Source: Mucilaginibacter pallidiroseus (GTDB lineage Bacteria; Bacteroidota; Bacteroidia; Sphingobacteriales; Sphingobacteriaceae). Taken from it: a DNA stretch of 64,000 nucleotides. The stretch spans positions 62,001 through 126,000 of the forward strand of contig NZ_VOEJ01000001.1 in NCBI RefSeq assembly GCF_007846085.1, written 5' to 3'. This document shows positions 41,935-49,862 of this stretch, piece by piece. Within the stretch, counting starts at the first letter, position 1; every line of letters begins with the position of its first letter. The translations under genes were made by a program, and so were the position numbers. The notes under the pieces are model-generated. The model saw nothing but the letters and a program-made list of their open reading frames with translations, did not search any database and was not told where the DNA came from.

Positions 41935-44900
41935 ATGATCGCAGATACTTTTATACGACGACCGGTAACCGCCATAGTGATTTCACTGGTTATTGTTATC
42001 GTCGGCATTTTGGCCATCTTAAGCTTGCCTATTGGCCAGTACCCCGAAATTACACCACCTACTGTACAGGTAACCGGTAACTATACCGGTGCCGATGCAT
42101 TAACGGTTGAACAAACCGTAGCTACGCCTGTAGAGGTACAGGTAAACGGTACACCCGGCATGACCTACCTGCAAAGTAACAGTACAGGTAACGGCCAGAT
42201 GAGCATGACCGTAAACTTTGAAGTAGGTACAGATATTAATATTGCCGCGCTCGATGTGCAAAACCGCGTAGGTATAGCCCTGCCAACCTTGCCGCAGGAA
42301 GTGCAGCGTTTAGGTATGGTGGTACGTAAACGTAACCCGAGTATTTTGATGCTTGTGGCGTTATACGCACCAAACGGTACACATAACGTAACCTTTACAG
42401 ATAACTATGCCAACGTTTTTGTTAAGGATGCGCTATTGCGCACCAAGGGTGTGGGTGACGTGTTTACACGTGCCGATGACTTTAGTATGCGTATATGGCT
42501 TAAGCCTGATAAGCTTGCTGCCCTAAACATGACCGCTGCCGAAGTTACCGCCGCATTGCAGGAGCAAAACGCGCAGGTAGCAGCAGGTACCGTAGGCGCA
42601 ACGCCACAGCAAAAAGGCCAAACATTTGAGTACACCGTATTGGTGAAGGGCCGTTTAGCTACCAAAGAGGAATTTGAAAACATAGTTGTTAAAACGCAAC
42701 CGTCAACAGGCGCGGTAGTACACCTTAAGGATGTGGGCCGCGTAGAGTTGGGTAAGTTTAACTATGCTGGTAACTCATTTATTGATGGTAAACGTGCATC
42801 ATACCTGTTGATATACCAGGCACCTGGAAGCAACGCGATAGAAACAGCAGATAACGTTGTGGCTACCATGAACGAGCTTAAAAAGTCTTTCCCTGCAGAT
42901 ATTGATTACGTTGTGCCATTTGAGTCGGTATCGGTTATCCGTGTATCGCTTGATGAGGTTATCGAGACGCTGGTAATTGCATTGGCATTGGTTATTGTGG
43001 TGGTATTTTTATTCCTGCAAAACTGGCGCACAACACTTATCCCGGTTTTGGCAATCCCTGTATCTATCGTGGGTACATTCATCTTCTTTATACCTTTAGG
43101 TTTTACCATCAACACGCTTACGTTGTTTGGCTTCGTGCTTGCTATCGGTATTGTGGTGGATGATGCCATTGTGGTGGTAGAGGCTGTGCAGCATAATATG
43201 GACGCTAATGGAATGACGCCTAAAGAAGCTACTCATCAGGCCATGACGGAGATTTCGGCACCGGTAATTGCCATTGCTTTGATCCTCGCGGCGGTGTTTG
43301 TACCGGTAGGATTTGTGCCGGGTATTGTGGGCAGGTTGTATCAACAATTTGCCATAACCATTGCAATTTCCGTATTGATTTCGGCTTTCGTGGCATTGTC
43401 ACTTACGCCTGCATTGTGTACCATATTGTTGCGCCCGCATAAGATCGACGAAAATTCAACCGGGTTAAACAAATTCTTTTACAAATTTAACCAATGGTTT
43501 GATCGTATTACCGGCCGCTATCGTAACGCGGTTGATAAAAGCATCAAGGGATCTAAATACATCATCATACTACTGATCTGTATTGTTGTTGGTACGGTGC
43601 TATTGTTCCGCGGCAAGTCATCAGGCTTTATTCCGTTGGAGGATGAGGGCCGTATCATTATTACGTACGATTTGCCGGAAGGATCTGCAACCGAACGCAC
43701 TGTTGACGTATTGCATCAAATGATGAAGATGCTTGACAGTATACCGGGCATTAACCATTATGCAGCCTTAGGGGGACTAAACGCGGTGAACTTTGCAACC
43801 AAGTCAAACAGTGCAACCATGTTTGTGCAGTTGAAGCCTTGGGAAGAGCGTAAGAGCCCCGAAACCCAAAAGGACTCGCTGATTACCATCCTGCAGAAAA
43901 AGTTATCTACTATCAAACAAGCAAACGTGGTGGTTATATCCCCGCCGGCTATACCTGGTTTGGGTAACACAGGTGGTTTCTCATTTATATTACAGGAGAA
44001 AGAAGCAGGCGGTGACATCAAGAATTTTGAAAAAGTGCTTGGCGACTTTACGGCGGCTATTAACCAGCGCCCCGAAATCACAAAAGCATTCTCGTTCTTT
44101 ACCGCTCGCACGCCGGCTTACCAGCTAACTATCGACAGGGAGAAGGTTAAGAAGATGGGTGTGCAGTTATCTGATGTAAATAATGCGCTGCAAACCTACA
44201 TGGGTAGTGCCTATATAAACGATTTAACAGTATATGGCCGTAACTTTAGGGTAGTGGCCCAGGCCGATACTAATTACCGCACCAGCATTGGCAACATAGG
44301 CCAGTTCTTTGTACGCAACAGCGCGGGTAACATGGTGCCTTTAAGCACAGTAACCAGTTATAAAATAATTGAAAACGCACCGCTTATATCGCACTATAAC
44401 TTGTTCCGTTCTGCCGAGATAAACGGTAACGCTGCGCCGGGTTATAGTAGTGGTGATGCTATCAAGGCCTTGCAGGAAGTTGCAGCGCAAACCTTGCCGC
44501 AAGGTTATGGTTACGAGTTTTCGGGCTTAAGCCGCGAGGAGTTGCTATCAGGATCAAAAACCATTTACATATTTGCGCTTTCCATAGGCTTTGTGTTCTT
44601 GTTCCTGGCCGCCTTGTATGAAAGCTGGTCGGTACCGTTCTCGGTATTGCTAGCCGTACCTTTAGGTGCCTTTGGTGCGATATTATTCCTAAGCTTTTGG
44701 CCAAAACTTACCAATAACGTTTACGCCCAAATTGGTCTGATAACGTTGATAGGTTTGGCGGCAAAGAACGCAATTTTGATTGTTGAGTTTGCCAAGGAAC
44801 GTGTTGATAAGGGGATGGAGCTTGAAAAGGCAACGCTTGAAGCAGTACGTCTCCGTTTGCGCCCAATCATCATGACATCACTTGCGTTTATATTGGGCGT

Positions 44901-45117
44901 TGTGCCTTTGTTATTTGCATCTGGCGCAGGTGCCGAGTCTCGTAAAACTATCGGATGGACAGTATTTGGTGGTATGCTTACCGCAACTACGCTGGCTATA
45001 TTTATAGTACCTGTGCTCTACTATATCATCACAAAGTATGCGTATGGTAAAGAAAAGCTAGCCGAGCTAGAGAAAAACTATAATCCGGAAGATTTTGAAC
45101 ATGGCCAAAGCCATTAA
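41935..45117 (+). CDS. RND efflux pump, HAE1 (AcrB-like) family
   Basis: The 1060-residue inner-membrane transporter begins MIADTFIRRPVTAIVISLV and has twelve membrane helices in the two-repeat AcrB pattern. IGIVVDDAIVVVEAV in helix 4 contains the proton-relay Asp pair, and GLAAKNAILIVEFAKE in helix 10 the relay Lys. Two large periplasmic porter regions lie between helices 1-2 and 7-8. With the adaptor and TolC-like gene it forms a complete drug-proton antiport system. Substrates are unknown; no regulator is adjacent. It ends just before a terminator. Confidence 0.95.
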   Translation: MIADTFIRRPVTAIVISLVIVIVGILAILSLPIGQYPEITPPTVQVTGNYTGADALTVEQTVATPVEVQVNGTPGMTYLQSNSTGNGQMSMTVNFEVGTDINIAALDVQNRVGIALPTLPQEVQRLGMVVRKRNPSILMLVALYAPNGTHNVTFTDNYANVFVKDALLRTKGVGDVFTRADDFSMRIWLKPDKLAALNMTAAEVTAALQEQNAQVAAGTVGATPQQKGQTFEYTVLVKGRLATKEEFENIVVKTQPSTGAVVHLKDVGRVELGKFNYAGNSFIDGKRASYLLIYQAPGSNAIETADNVVATMNELKKSFPADIDYVVPFESVSVIRVSLDEVIETLVIALALVIVVVFLFLQNWRTTLIPVLAIPVSIVGTFIFFIPLGFTINTLTLFGFVLAIGIVVDDAIVVVEAVQHNMDANGMTPKEATHQAMTEISAPVIAIALILAAVFVPVGFVPGIVGRLYQQFAITIAISVLISAFVALSLTPALCTILLRPHKIDENSTGLNKFFYKFNQWFDRITGRYRNAVDKSIKGSKYIIILLICIVVGTVLLFRGKSSGFIPLEDEGRIIITYDLPEGSATERTVDVLHQMMKMLDSIPGINHYAALGGLNAVNFATKSNSATMFVQLKPWEERKSPETQKDSLITILQKKLSTIKQANVVVISPPAIPGLGNTGGFSFILQEKEAGGDIKNFEKVLGDFTAAINQRPEITKAFSFFTARTPAYQLTIDREKVKKMGVQLSDVNNALQTYMGSAYINDLTVYGRNFRVVAQADTNYRTSIGNIGQFFVRNSAGNMVPLSTVTSYKIIENAPLISHYNLFRSAEINGNAAPGYSSGDAIKALQEVAAQTLPQGYGYEFSGLSREELLSGSKTIYIFALSIGFVFLFLAALYESWSVPFSVLLAVPLGAFGAILFLSFWPKLTNNVYAQIGLITLIGLAAKNAILIVEFAKERVDKGMELEKATLEAVRLRLRPIIMTSLAFILGVVPLLFASGAGAESRKTIGWTVFGGMLTATTLAIFIVPVLYYIITKYAYGKEKLAELEKNYNPEDFEHGQSH

Positions 45118-45122
45118 TATTT

Positions 45123-45150
45123 AAAAGCCCCGCAATGGGGCTTTTTTTTT
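45123..45150 (+). terminator. Intrinsic terminator after the RND operon
   Basis: AAAAGCCCC pairs with GGGGCTTTT across the loop GCAAT and is followed by further T residues. Confidence 0.93.
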
Positions 45151-45494
45151 GAATACGAGTTTTTGGTGCGTGCCAATACCGGCGTACAAAGCCGTCAGTT
45201 GACTAATTTTTAGCTATAATGGCTACACTTTTTCGGCAAATCTATACACTTCAAAGGCATATTTCAAGCAAAATTATCCCTATCTCCAGTAGCAATTAAC
45301 GGCTCTTGCTGAACCGTTAAACCGAATTGATTATCAGTATATAACGTTAGATATAATACCCGCTATGGCCAATTGTTAAGGTTTTATCAGTTGAGTTTAG
45401 TGTTAAATAGATGTTAAAAATTGGCACGCTGGCAAAGTATTTGATTGTAGCGGTGTATCACAATTTGTACATGTTTAATTAAAAGACAACAACA
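45151..45494. other. Non-coding stretch upstream of the beta-barrel protein
   Basis: About 340 AT-rich bases with no supported gene. TTGGCACG at 45421-45428 looks like a sigma-54 -24 box, but no GC lies at the required -12 spacing. The promoter of the following gene should be here. Confidence 0.4.
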
Positions 45495-46052
45495 ATGAAA
45501 ACAACAACTAAATTTATAGCCGCTGCTTTTACGGCAGTAGCTTTGTTCATCGGAACTTCAAGTGTTAAAGCTCAAACAATTGGAAGTGGCGTTCGCTTTG
45601 GTATTGGTGTAGAGGGTTTGCTTCCAACTGGTAACCTGCACGACATCTCTAACGTAGGTGTGGGTATCACTCCACGTTTACAATTTGGCGTTGCTGATAA
45701 CGTTGGCTTGACGTTGACTTCTGGCTACCTGAACTATTTCGGTAAAGAAATCGACAACACTGGCTTCAAAACTAAATCATATGGTATGATCCCGGTTAAG
45801 GCAGGTATCAAAGCATTCGTTTCTAAAAACGTTTATTTAAGTGGTGAAGTGGGTGCTGCATTTGAAACTTCTGGCTTTGGCGAAGTAAAAGGCGGTCCTG
45901 ATTTGGATACTAATACTAAATTATTGGCATCTCCTGGTATAGGTTGGGCCAACCAGTCTTGGGATGTAGGTGTACGTTATGAAAGCTACTCTGGTCAAAG
46001 CAATAACTTTGGTGCAGTAGGTCTGCGTATTGCTTACGGCTTCGGCTTGTAA
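45495..46052 (+). CDS. Outer-membrane beta-barrel protein (porin family, OMP_b-brl type)
   Basis: A 185-residue protein with signal peptide MKTTTKFIAAAFTAVALFIG and cleavage after VKA. The mature part shows eight or so amphipathic strands of alternating hydrophobic residues (LQFGVADNVGLTLTSGYLNYF, given here in part) and ends VGLRIAYGFGL with the aromatic near the C-terminus typical of barrel proteins. No ligand-specific motif is visible. Codon use is strongly biased to common codons, which suggests high expression. Two hairpins follow the stop. Confidence 0.85.
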   Translation: MKTTTKFIAAAFTAVALFIGTSSVKAQTIGSGVRFGIGVEGLLPTGNLHDISNVGVGITPRLQFGVADNVGLTLTSGYLNYFGKEIDNTGFKTKSYGMIPVKAGIKAFVSKNVYLSGEVGAAFETSGFGEVKGGPDLDTNTKLLASPGIGWANQSWDVGVRYESYSGQSNNFGAVGLRIAYGFGL

Positions 46053-46080
46053 TTTACCAAACCAAAAAGACACAACAATT

Positions 46081-46122
46081 AAACAGAAATGCCTCTGCAA
46101 TTGCGGGGGTATTTCTGTTTTT
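46081..46122 (+). terminator. Intrinsic terminator after the beta-barrel gene
   Basis: AAACAGAAAT pairs with ATTTCTGTTT around an inner CC-GG stem, followed by TTTGG. Confidence 0.85.
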
Positions 46123-46173
46123 GGGGCTTCACGAATTTGGAAATTGTGTGCTAGCTTAAGTATCGAATACCCC

Positions 46174-46220
46174 AAAAAAGAAAAGTCTCCATACCAACCG
46201 GCAGGAGACTTTTTCTTTTT
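46174..46220. terminator. Bidirectional terminator serving the aminotransferase gene
   Basis: A long stem AAAAAGAAAAGTCTCC / GGAGACTTTTTCTTTTT with one bulged base and a 13-base loop. T-rich arms on both strands suit both the aminotransferase and upstream plus-strand transcripts. Confidence 0.85.
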
Positions 46221-46235
46221 AGCTTATTAAGTAGC

Positions 46236-47429
46236 TTATGCCAACTTGCTCAATGCATTTTTTATCCTGCGTACAGCCTCGATAAGTTTATCTTCTGCAG
46301 CAGCGTATGATATACGAATTGATTTTGTATCACCGAACGAGTCGCCACCTACTGTTGCAACGTGCGCTTCTTCTAAAAGGTAAATACTTAATTCATCAGC
46401 ATCGTTAATGGTTTTGCCATTGAAGCTTTTGCCGAAGAATGCTGTAACATTAGGGAAAAAGTAGAACGCACCATCCGGCAGGTTTACTTCAATGCCCGGT
46501 ATTTCTTTTAGTAGATTGTAAACCAGGTCGCGGCGTTTTTGGAACTGCTCGCGCATGGCAATTACTGTTTCTAAACCGCCATCATAGGCAGCAACACCTG
46601 CCTTTTGCGTTATTGAGCAAGTGCCTGATGTAACCTGGCCCTGCATCTTATCAAAAGCGGCAGCAAGTTCGCTGTTTGATGCTGTGTACCCAATTCTCCA
46701 GCCGGTCATGGCAAAGCCTTTTGACCATCCATTGATGATAACTACACGGTCTTTAATATAATCAAACTGCGCTATCGACTCATGGCCACCAATAAAGTTA
46801 ATGTGCTCATAAATCTCATCGCTCATGATGTAAACGTGAGGATGCTTTTCAAAAACTTTTGCAAGTCCTTCTAACTCATCTTTGCTGTAAACGCTGCCGG
46901 TAGGGTTACACGGAGACGAAAACATGAACAGTTTTGTGTTTGGCGTAATAGCTGCTTCGAGCTGCTCTGGCGTGATTTTAAAATCACTCTCAACCGTAGT
47001 ATCAATAAATACGCTTTTACCTTCGGCAAGTTTAACCACCTCCGAGTACGAAACCCAGTATGGCGTAGGGATAATAACCTCTTCACCAGGGTTAACAAGG
47101 CAAAGTACAGTATTGGCAATTGCCTGCTTTGCACCGGTAGACACAACTATTTGTGTGGCAGTATAGTCAAGGTTGTTTTCGTCCTTCAGCTTTTTTACTA
47201 CAGCCGCGCGCAAATCAGGATAACCTGCAACAGGGGTGTAGTAGGTAAAGTTTTTATCCATAGCTGTTTTAGCAGCTTCCTTGATATGGTCAGGCGTATG
47301 AAAATCAGGTTCGCCAAAGCTCAGGCTGATCACATCAACACCCTTAGCCGCAAGTTCGCGGCCCATTTTTGCCATTTTAATGGTCTGTGATTCCGACAGG
47401 TTATTAATCCTGTTACTTAATACGCTCAT
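46236..47429 (-). CDS. Aspartate-type aminotransferase, PLP class I (subgroup Ib)
   Basis: The 397-residue fold-type-I PLP enzyme has Asn175 (SPCNPTGSV), Asp204 and Tyr207 (MSDEIYEHI), the Schiff-base Lys237 (NGWSKGFAMTGWRIG) and Arg245, plus a late Arg in KSIRISYAA for the substrate carboxylate. The start SVLSNRINNLSESQTIKMA is that of subgroup Ib aspartate or prephenate aminotransferases. It probably transfers amino groups between aspartate or glutamate and keto acids in the cytoplasm. A consensus -7 element is 19 bases upstream. Confidence 0.92.
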   Translation of the reverse strand: MSVLSNRINNLSESQTIKMAKMGRELAAKGVDVISLSFGEPDFHTPDHIKEAAKTAMDKNFTYYTPVAGYPDLRAAVVKKLKDENNLDYTATQIVVSTGAKQAIANTVLCLVNPGEEVIIPTPYWVSYSEVVKLAEGKSVFIDTTVESDFKITPEQLEAAITPNTKLFMFSSPCNPTGSVYSKDELEGLAKVFEKHPHVYIMSDEIYEHINFIGGHESIAQFDYIKDRVVIINGWSKGFAMTGWRIGYTASNSELAAAFDKMQGQVTSGTCSITQKAGVAAYDGGLETVIAMREQFQKRRDLVYNLLKEIPGIEVNLPDGAFYFFPNVTAFFGKSFNGKTINDADELSIYLLEEAHVATVGGDSFGDTKSIRISYAAAEDKLIEAVRRIKNALSKLA

Positions 47430-47448
47430 AGTATTTATGTTAATGCGG

Positions 47449-47456
47449 CAAATATA
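47449..47456 (-). promoter_or_regulatory. Candidate -7 element for the aminotransferase gene
   Basis: Minus-strand TATATTTG is an exact TAnnTTTG match ending 19 bases before the ATG at 47429. Confidence 0.5.
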
Positions 47457-47604
47457 AAAAATTAGTTAACTGGCTGCCCAGTAATTTGAAATGTAACGTC
47501 GGTTGCCTTATTTGTCCTAAAGGATTGTTTAACCAGGAACCTTTTAGTTCATAAAAACAATCTGCCAAATTGATGTTTCTATCAAAGCGGCCTGCAAATT
47601 TCCG

Positions 47605-47612
47605 TAAGTTTG
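47605..47612 (+). promoter_or_regulatory. Candidate -7 element for the CDF transporter gene
   Basis: TAAGTTTG is an exact TAnnTTTG match 25 bases before the TTG start at 47638. Confidence 0.5.
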
Positions 47613-47637
47613 CGGCCTCAATTAAAACGGCACACTT

Positions 47638-48615
47638 TTGAAAGAACAAAAAAGGATCATCCTGATATCGCTCGTTACCGGAATTGTGCTGATGGTAATG
47701 AAGTTTGCTGCCTATTTTTTAACAAACTCCAATTTTATACTTACCGATGCGGCAGAAAGCATTGTAAATGTTGTAGCCAGTTCATTTGCGTTTTACAGTA
47801 TTTATCTGGCCTCCATGCCCCGCGATGAAAATCACCCTTACGGCCATGGTAAGGTGGAGTATTTCTCAGTCTTTATAGAGGGCGCTTTGATAGGCATCGC
47901 CGGAGTAATCATCGTACTTAAGTCGGTTTACAGCTTTTTCAATCCTGAAGCCATCAAAGATTTGCTGCAAGGTGCCATTATAATAGGTTTTACCGGCGCT
48001 ATAAATGGGGGATTAGGCTACTATATGATTCAAAAGGGCCGGTCGCTAAAATCGATCACCATCGAGGCTGACGGTCGCCATTTACTCACTGATACGGTAA
48101 CCAGCGTAGGGTTGGTGATTGGGCTATTGCTTATTTACTTCACACAAATACTATGGCTCGATAGCGCCCTTTCTATACTTGTAGGCTGCTATATATTGTA
48201 TACGGGGTATAAGCTTATCCGCAGGTCAGTAGCAGGTTTGATGGACGAAACCGATTTTATTGTAGTGAGCGATATGGTTAAGGTGCTTGATGACAACAGG
48301 CGCAGCGAATGGATTGATATTCATAACCTGCGGGCGCAAAAATACGGCAGCGAACTGCATATTGATTGCCATTTAACCCTTCCCAACTACTTTGATTTGA
48401 TTAAGGTGCATGAAGAAGTAAAGATGGTTGAAACGCTGGTAAATGATAAAGCCGGCATCCGCACCGAATTTTTTATACATACCGATCCCTGTATACCCAA
48501 ATGCTGCCACTACTGTAGCATGCCTAATTGCCCTATCAGGGCCGAGGCCAAGCGGGAAGATATACCCTGGACAATGGACATTGTAATGCGTAACAAAAAA
48601 CACTATGAGCAGTAA
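47638..48615 (+). CDS. Cation diffusion facilitator with a Cys-rich C-terminal tail
   Basis: A 325-residue CDF transporter with six helices. Metal-binding sites are the Asp in SNFILTDAAESIVN in helix 2 (TDAAE in place of the usual HxxxD) and SITIEADGRHLLTDT (HxxxD) in helix 5. Translation starts at TTG; the next ATG would remove helix 1. The cytoplasmic domain ends with DPCIPKCCHYCSMPNCP, a cluster of six Cys that is not standard for CDF and may bind metal. It exports divalent cations in exchange for protons. Its stop overlaps the NUDIX gene by 11 bases. Confidence 0.88.
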   Translation: MKEQKRIILISLVTGIVLMVMKFAAYFLTNSNFILTDAAESIVNVVASSFAFYSIYLASMPRDENHPYGHGKVEYFSVFIEGALIGIAGVIIVLKSVYSFFNPEAIKDLLQGAIIIGFTGAINGGLGYYMIQKGRSLKSITIEADGRHLLTDTVTSVGLVIGLLLIYFTQILWLDSALSILVGCYILYTGYKLIRRSVAGLMDETDFIVVSDMVKVLDDNRRSEWIDIHNLRAQKYGSELHIDCHLTLPNYFDLIKVHEEVKMVETLVNDKAGIRTEFFIHTDPCIPKCCHYCSMPNCPIRAEAKREDIPWTMDIVMRNKKHYEQ

Positions 48616-49099
48616 AGGATTTTTTAACGTGCGCGTGTACGGTTTGCTTATTAATGACCAAAATGAAATATTAATAAGCGACGAGCAGGAATATGGCTTT
48701 CGGTTCACAAAGTTTCCCGGTGGTGGATTGGAATATGGCGAAGGTTTAATTGATGCTGTAAAGCGCGAATTTGTTGAGGAATGTGTGTTGGATATTGAGG
48801 TATTGAGCCACTTTTATACAACAGACTTTTTTGTGAAGTCGGCTTTTAACGATTCACAGATAATTAGCGTTTACTACCTTGTAAAAAACACATCGGAGAT
48901 AAGGTTTACCTGCAAAACCGAAATTTTTGACTTTGATGGCGAAGCGGACGTGTTGCAATCTTTCAGGTGGGTAAAGTTGAGCGAGCTAACCGAAAATGCC
49001 TTTACATTTCCAACCGACCAGCACGTTGCAAAGCTGCTTTTAAAAAGGTTGCATAACAATATTGCTTTTGAAAATTTATACAACAATAAAGCCCGATAG
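48605..49099 (+). CDS. NUDIX hydrolase
   Basis: A 164-residue protein with the NUDIX box GGLEYGEGLIDAVKREFVEE, in which the catalytic REFVEE glutamates are intact but the following Gly of the consensus is Val (ECVLD). The rest of the fold is normal in length. Such enzymes hydrolyse nucleoside diphosphates linked to another moiety; the target cannot be predicted. It overlaps the CDF transporter gene, so the two are translated together, and ends inside a hairpin. Confidence 0.87.
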   Translation: MSSKGFFNVRVYGLLINDQNEILISDEQEYGFRFTKFPGGGLEYGEGLIDAVKREFVEECVLDIEVLSHFYTTDFFVKSAFNDSQIISVYYLVKNTSEIRFTCKTEIFDFDGEADVLQSFRWVKLSELTENAFTFPTDQHVAKLLLKRLHNNIAFENLYNNKAR

Positions 49100-49115
49100 T
49101 AAACTACCGGGCTTT
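49088..49115. terminator. Hairpin terminator at the end of the NUDIX gene
   Basis: AAAGCCCG pairs with CGGGCTTT and an inner TAG pairs with CTA. The T tract is short on the plus strand; the element may also serve the convergent DUF4412 gene. Confidence 0.75.
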
Positions 49116-49138
49116 GTGTTTAACGGATTGGTGGTAAA

Positions 49139-49789
49139 TTAGTTACCGCCGCCGCCAAGTGCTTTTAAATCATCCATGCTGATCTTTTCAAAATCTTTAT
49201 CGATGCTGAAGGTACCTTTAGGTAATTGTTGCTCTACGATAGATTTTACAGTAACCTCAACAGATTTACCATCCTGAAAGTTAAAGTATTGGATAGGGTA
49301 GCCACCTGCCGAACCATAAAGTTTCTGCATCATGCCGTTCATTGGTAAGCTTACATCTTTGGTTATCCAAACATCATAAGTTTTGCCGCTTGCAGCATCC
49401 TTACCGGTAACCTTAGTGCATTTAAAGCCGTTGATAACTTTGCTCTCGGTGCTTGGGGTAAAAGTAAGTGTTGGCGTTTTGGCTTTCGCATCAGCAATTT
49501 CATCAGCGTTTGCAATTGCAGCTTTTTTAATTGAAGCTACCGGAACATCAACCAAAACTGCCATAAAAGTAGATTTGTTATCTGTTAACAGCTTTATTGC
49601 CGCCGGGCCTGATGAAAATGCAAACGCGCTCGAGTCAGGGCTAAAATAATTTTTACCGTCAATTGTTTGGCCCATCGCATTTGTGCTTAGGGTTACAACA
49701 CCCTCTTTGTAAGCTTTTTGTGCGCTTGCGCTCATAGCTGTTGCTGTAAGGGTCATGGCAACTGCAGCAGTAAATAATTTAATGTTCAT
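49139..49789 (-). CDS. Exported DUF4412-family protein
   Basis: A 216-residue protein with a signal peptide (MNIKLFTAAVAMTLTATAMSA) and a DUF4412 beta-rich domain with EGVVTLSTNAMGQ at its start and ESKVINGFKCTKVTGK, then YDVWITKDVSLP in the second half. This family is exported and of unknown role, possibly related to LolA-like lipoprotein carriers in fold. It is a single gene, divergent from nothing and preceded by ComEC on the same strand 73 bases upstream. Confidence 0.82.
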   Translation of the reverse strand: MNIKLFTAAVAMTLTATAMSASAQKAYKEGVVTLSTNAMGQTIDGKNYFSPDSSAFAFSSGPAAIKLLTDNKSTFMAVLVDVPVASIKKAAIANADEIADAKAKTPTLTFTPSTESKVINGFKCTKVTGKDAASGKTYDVWITKDVSLPMNGMMQKLYGSAGGYPIQYFNFQDGKSVEVTVKSIVEQQLPKGTFSIDKDFEKISMDDLKALGGGGN

Positions 49790-49862
49790 AGTTTTAATTT
49801 AATGGATACAATTTAGTATGTAATTAACCCGCATGCAAATTTTTTTTCGGGCATTTAAAAAA

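Noticed and set aside
45421..45440. Sigma-54-like promoter upstream of the beta-barrel gene
   Set aside because: TTGGCACG fits the -24 half, but the base pair at the required -12 position is AA instead of GC.
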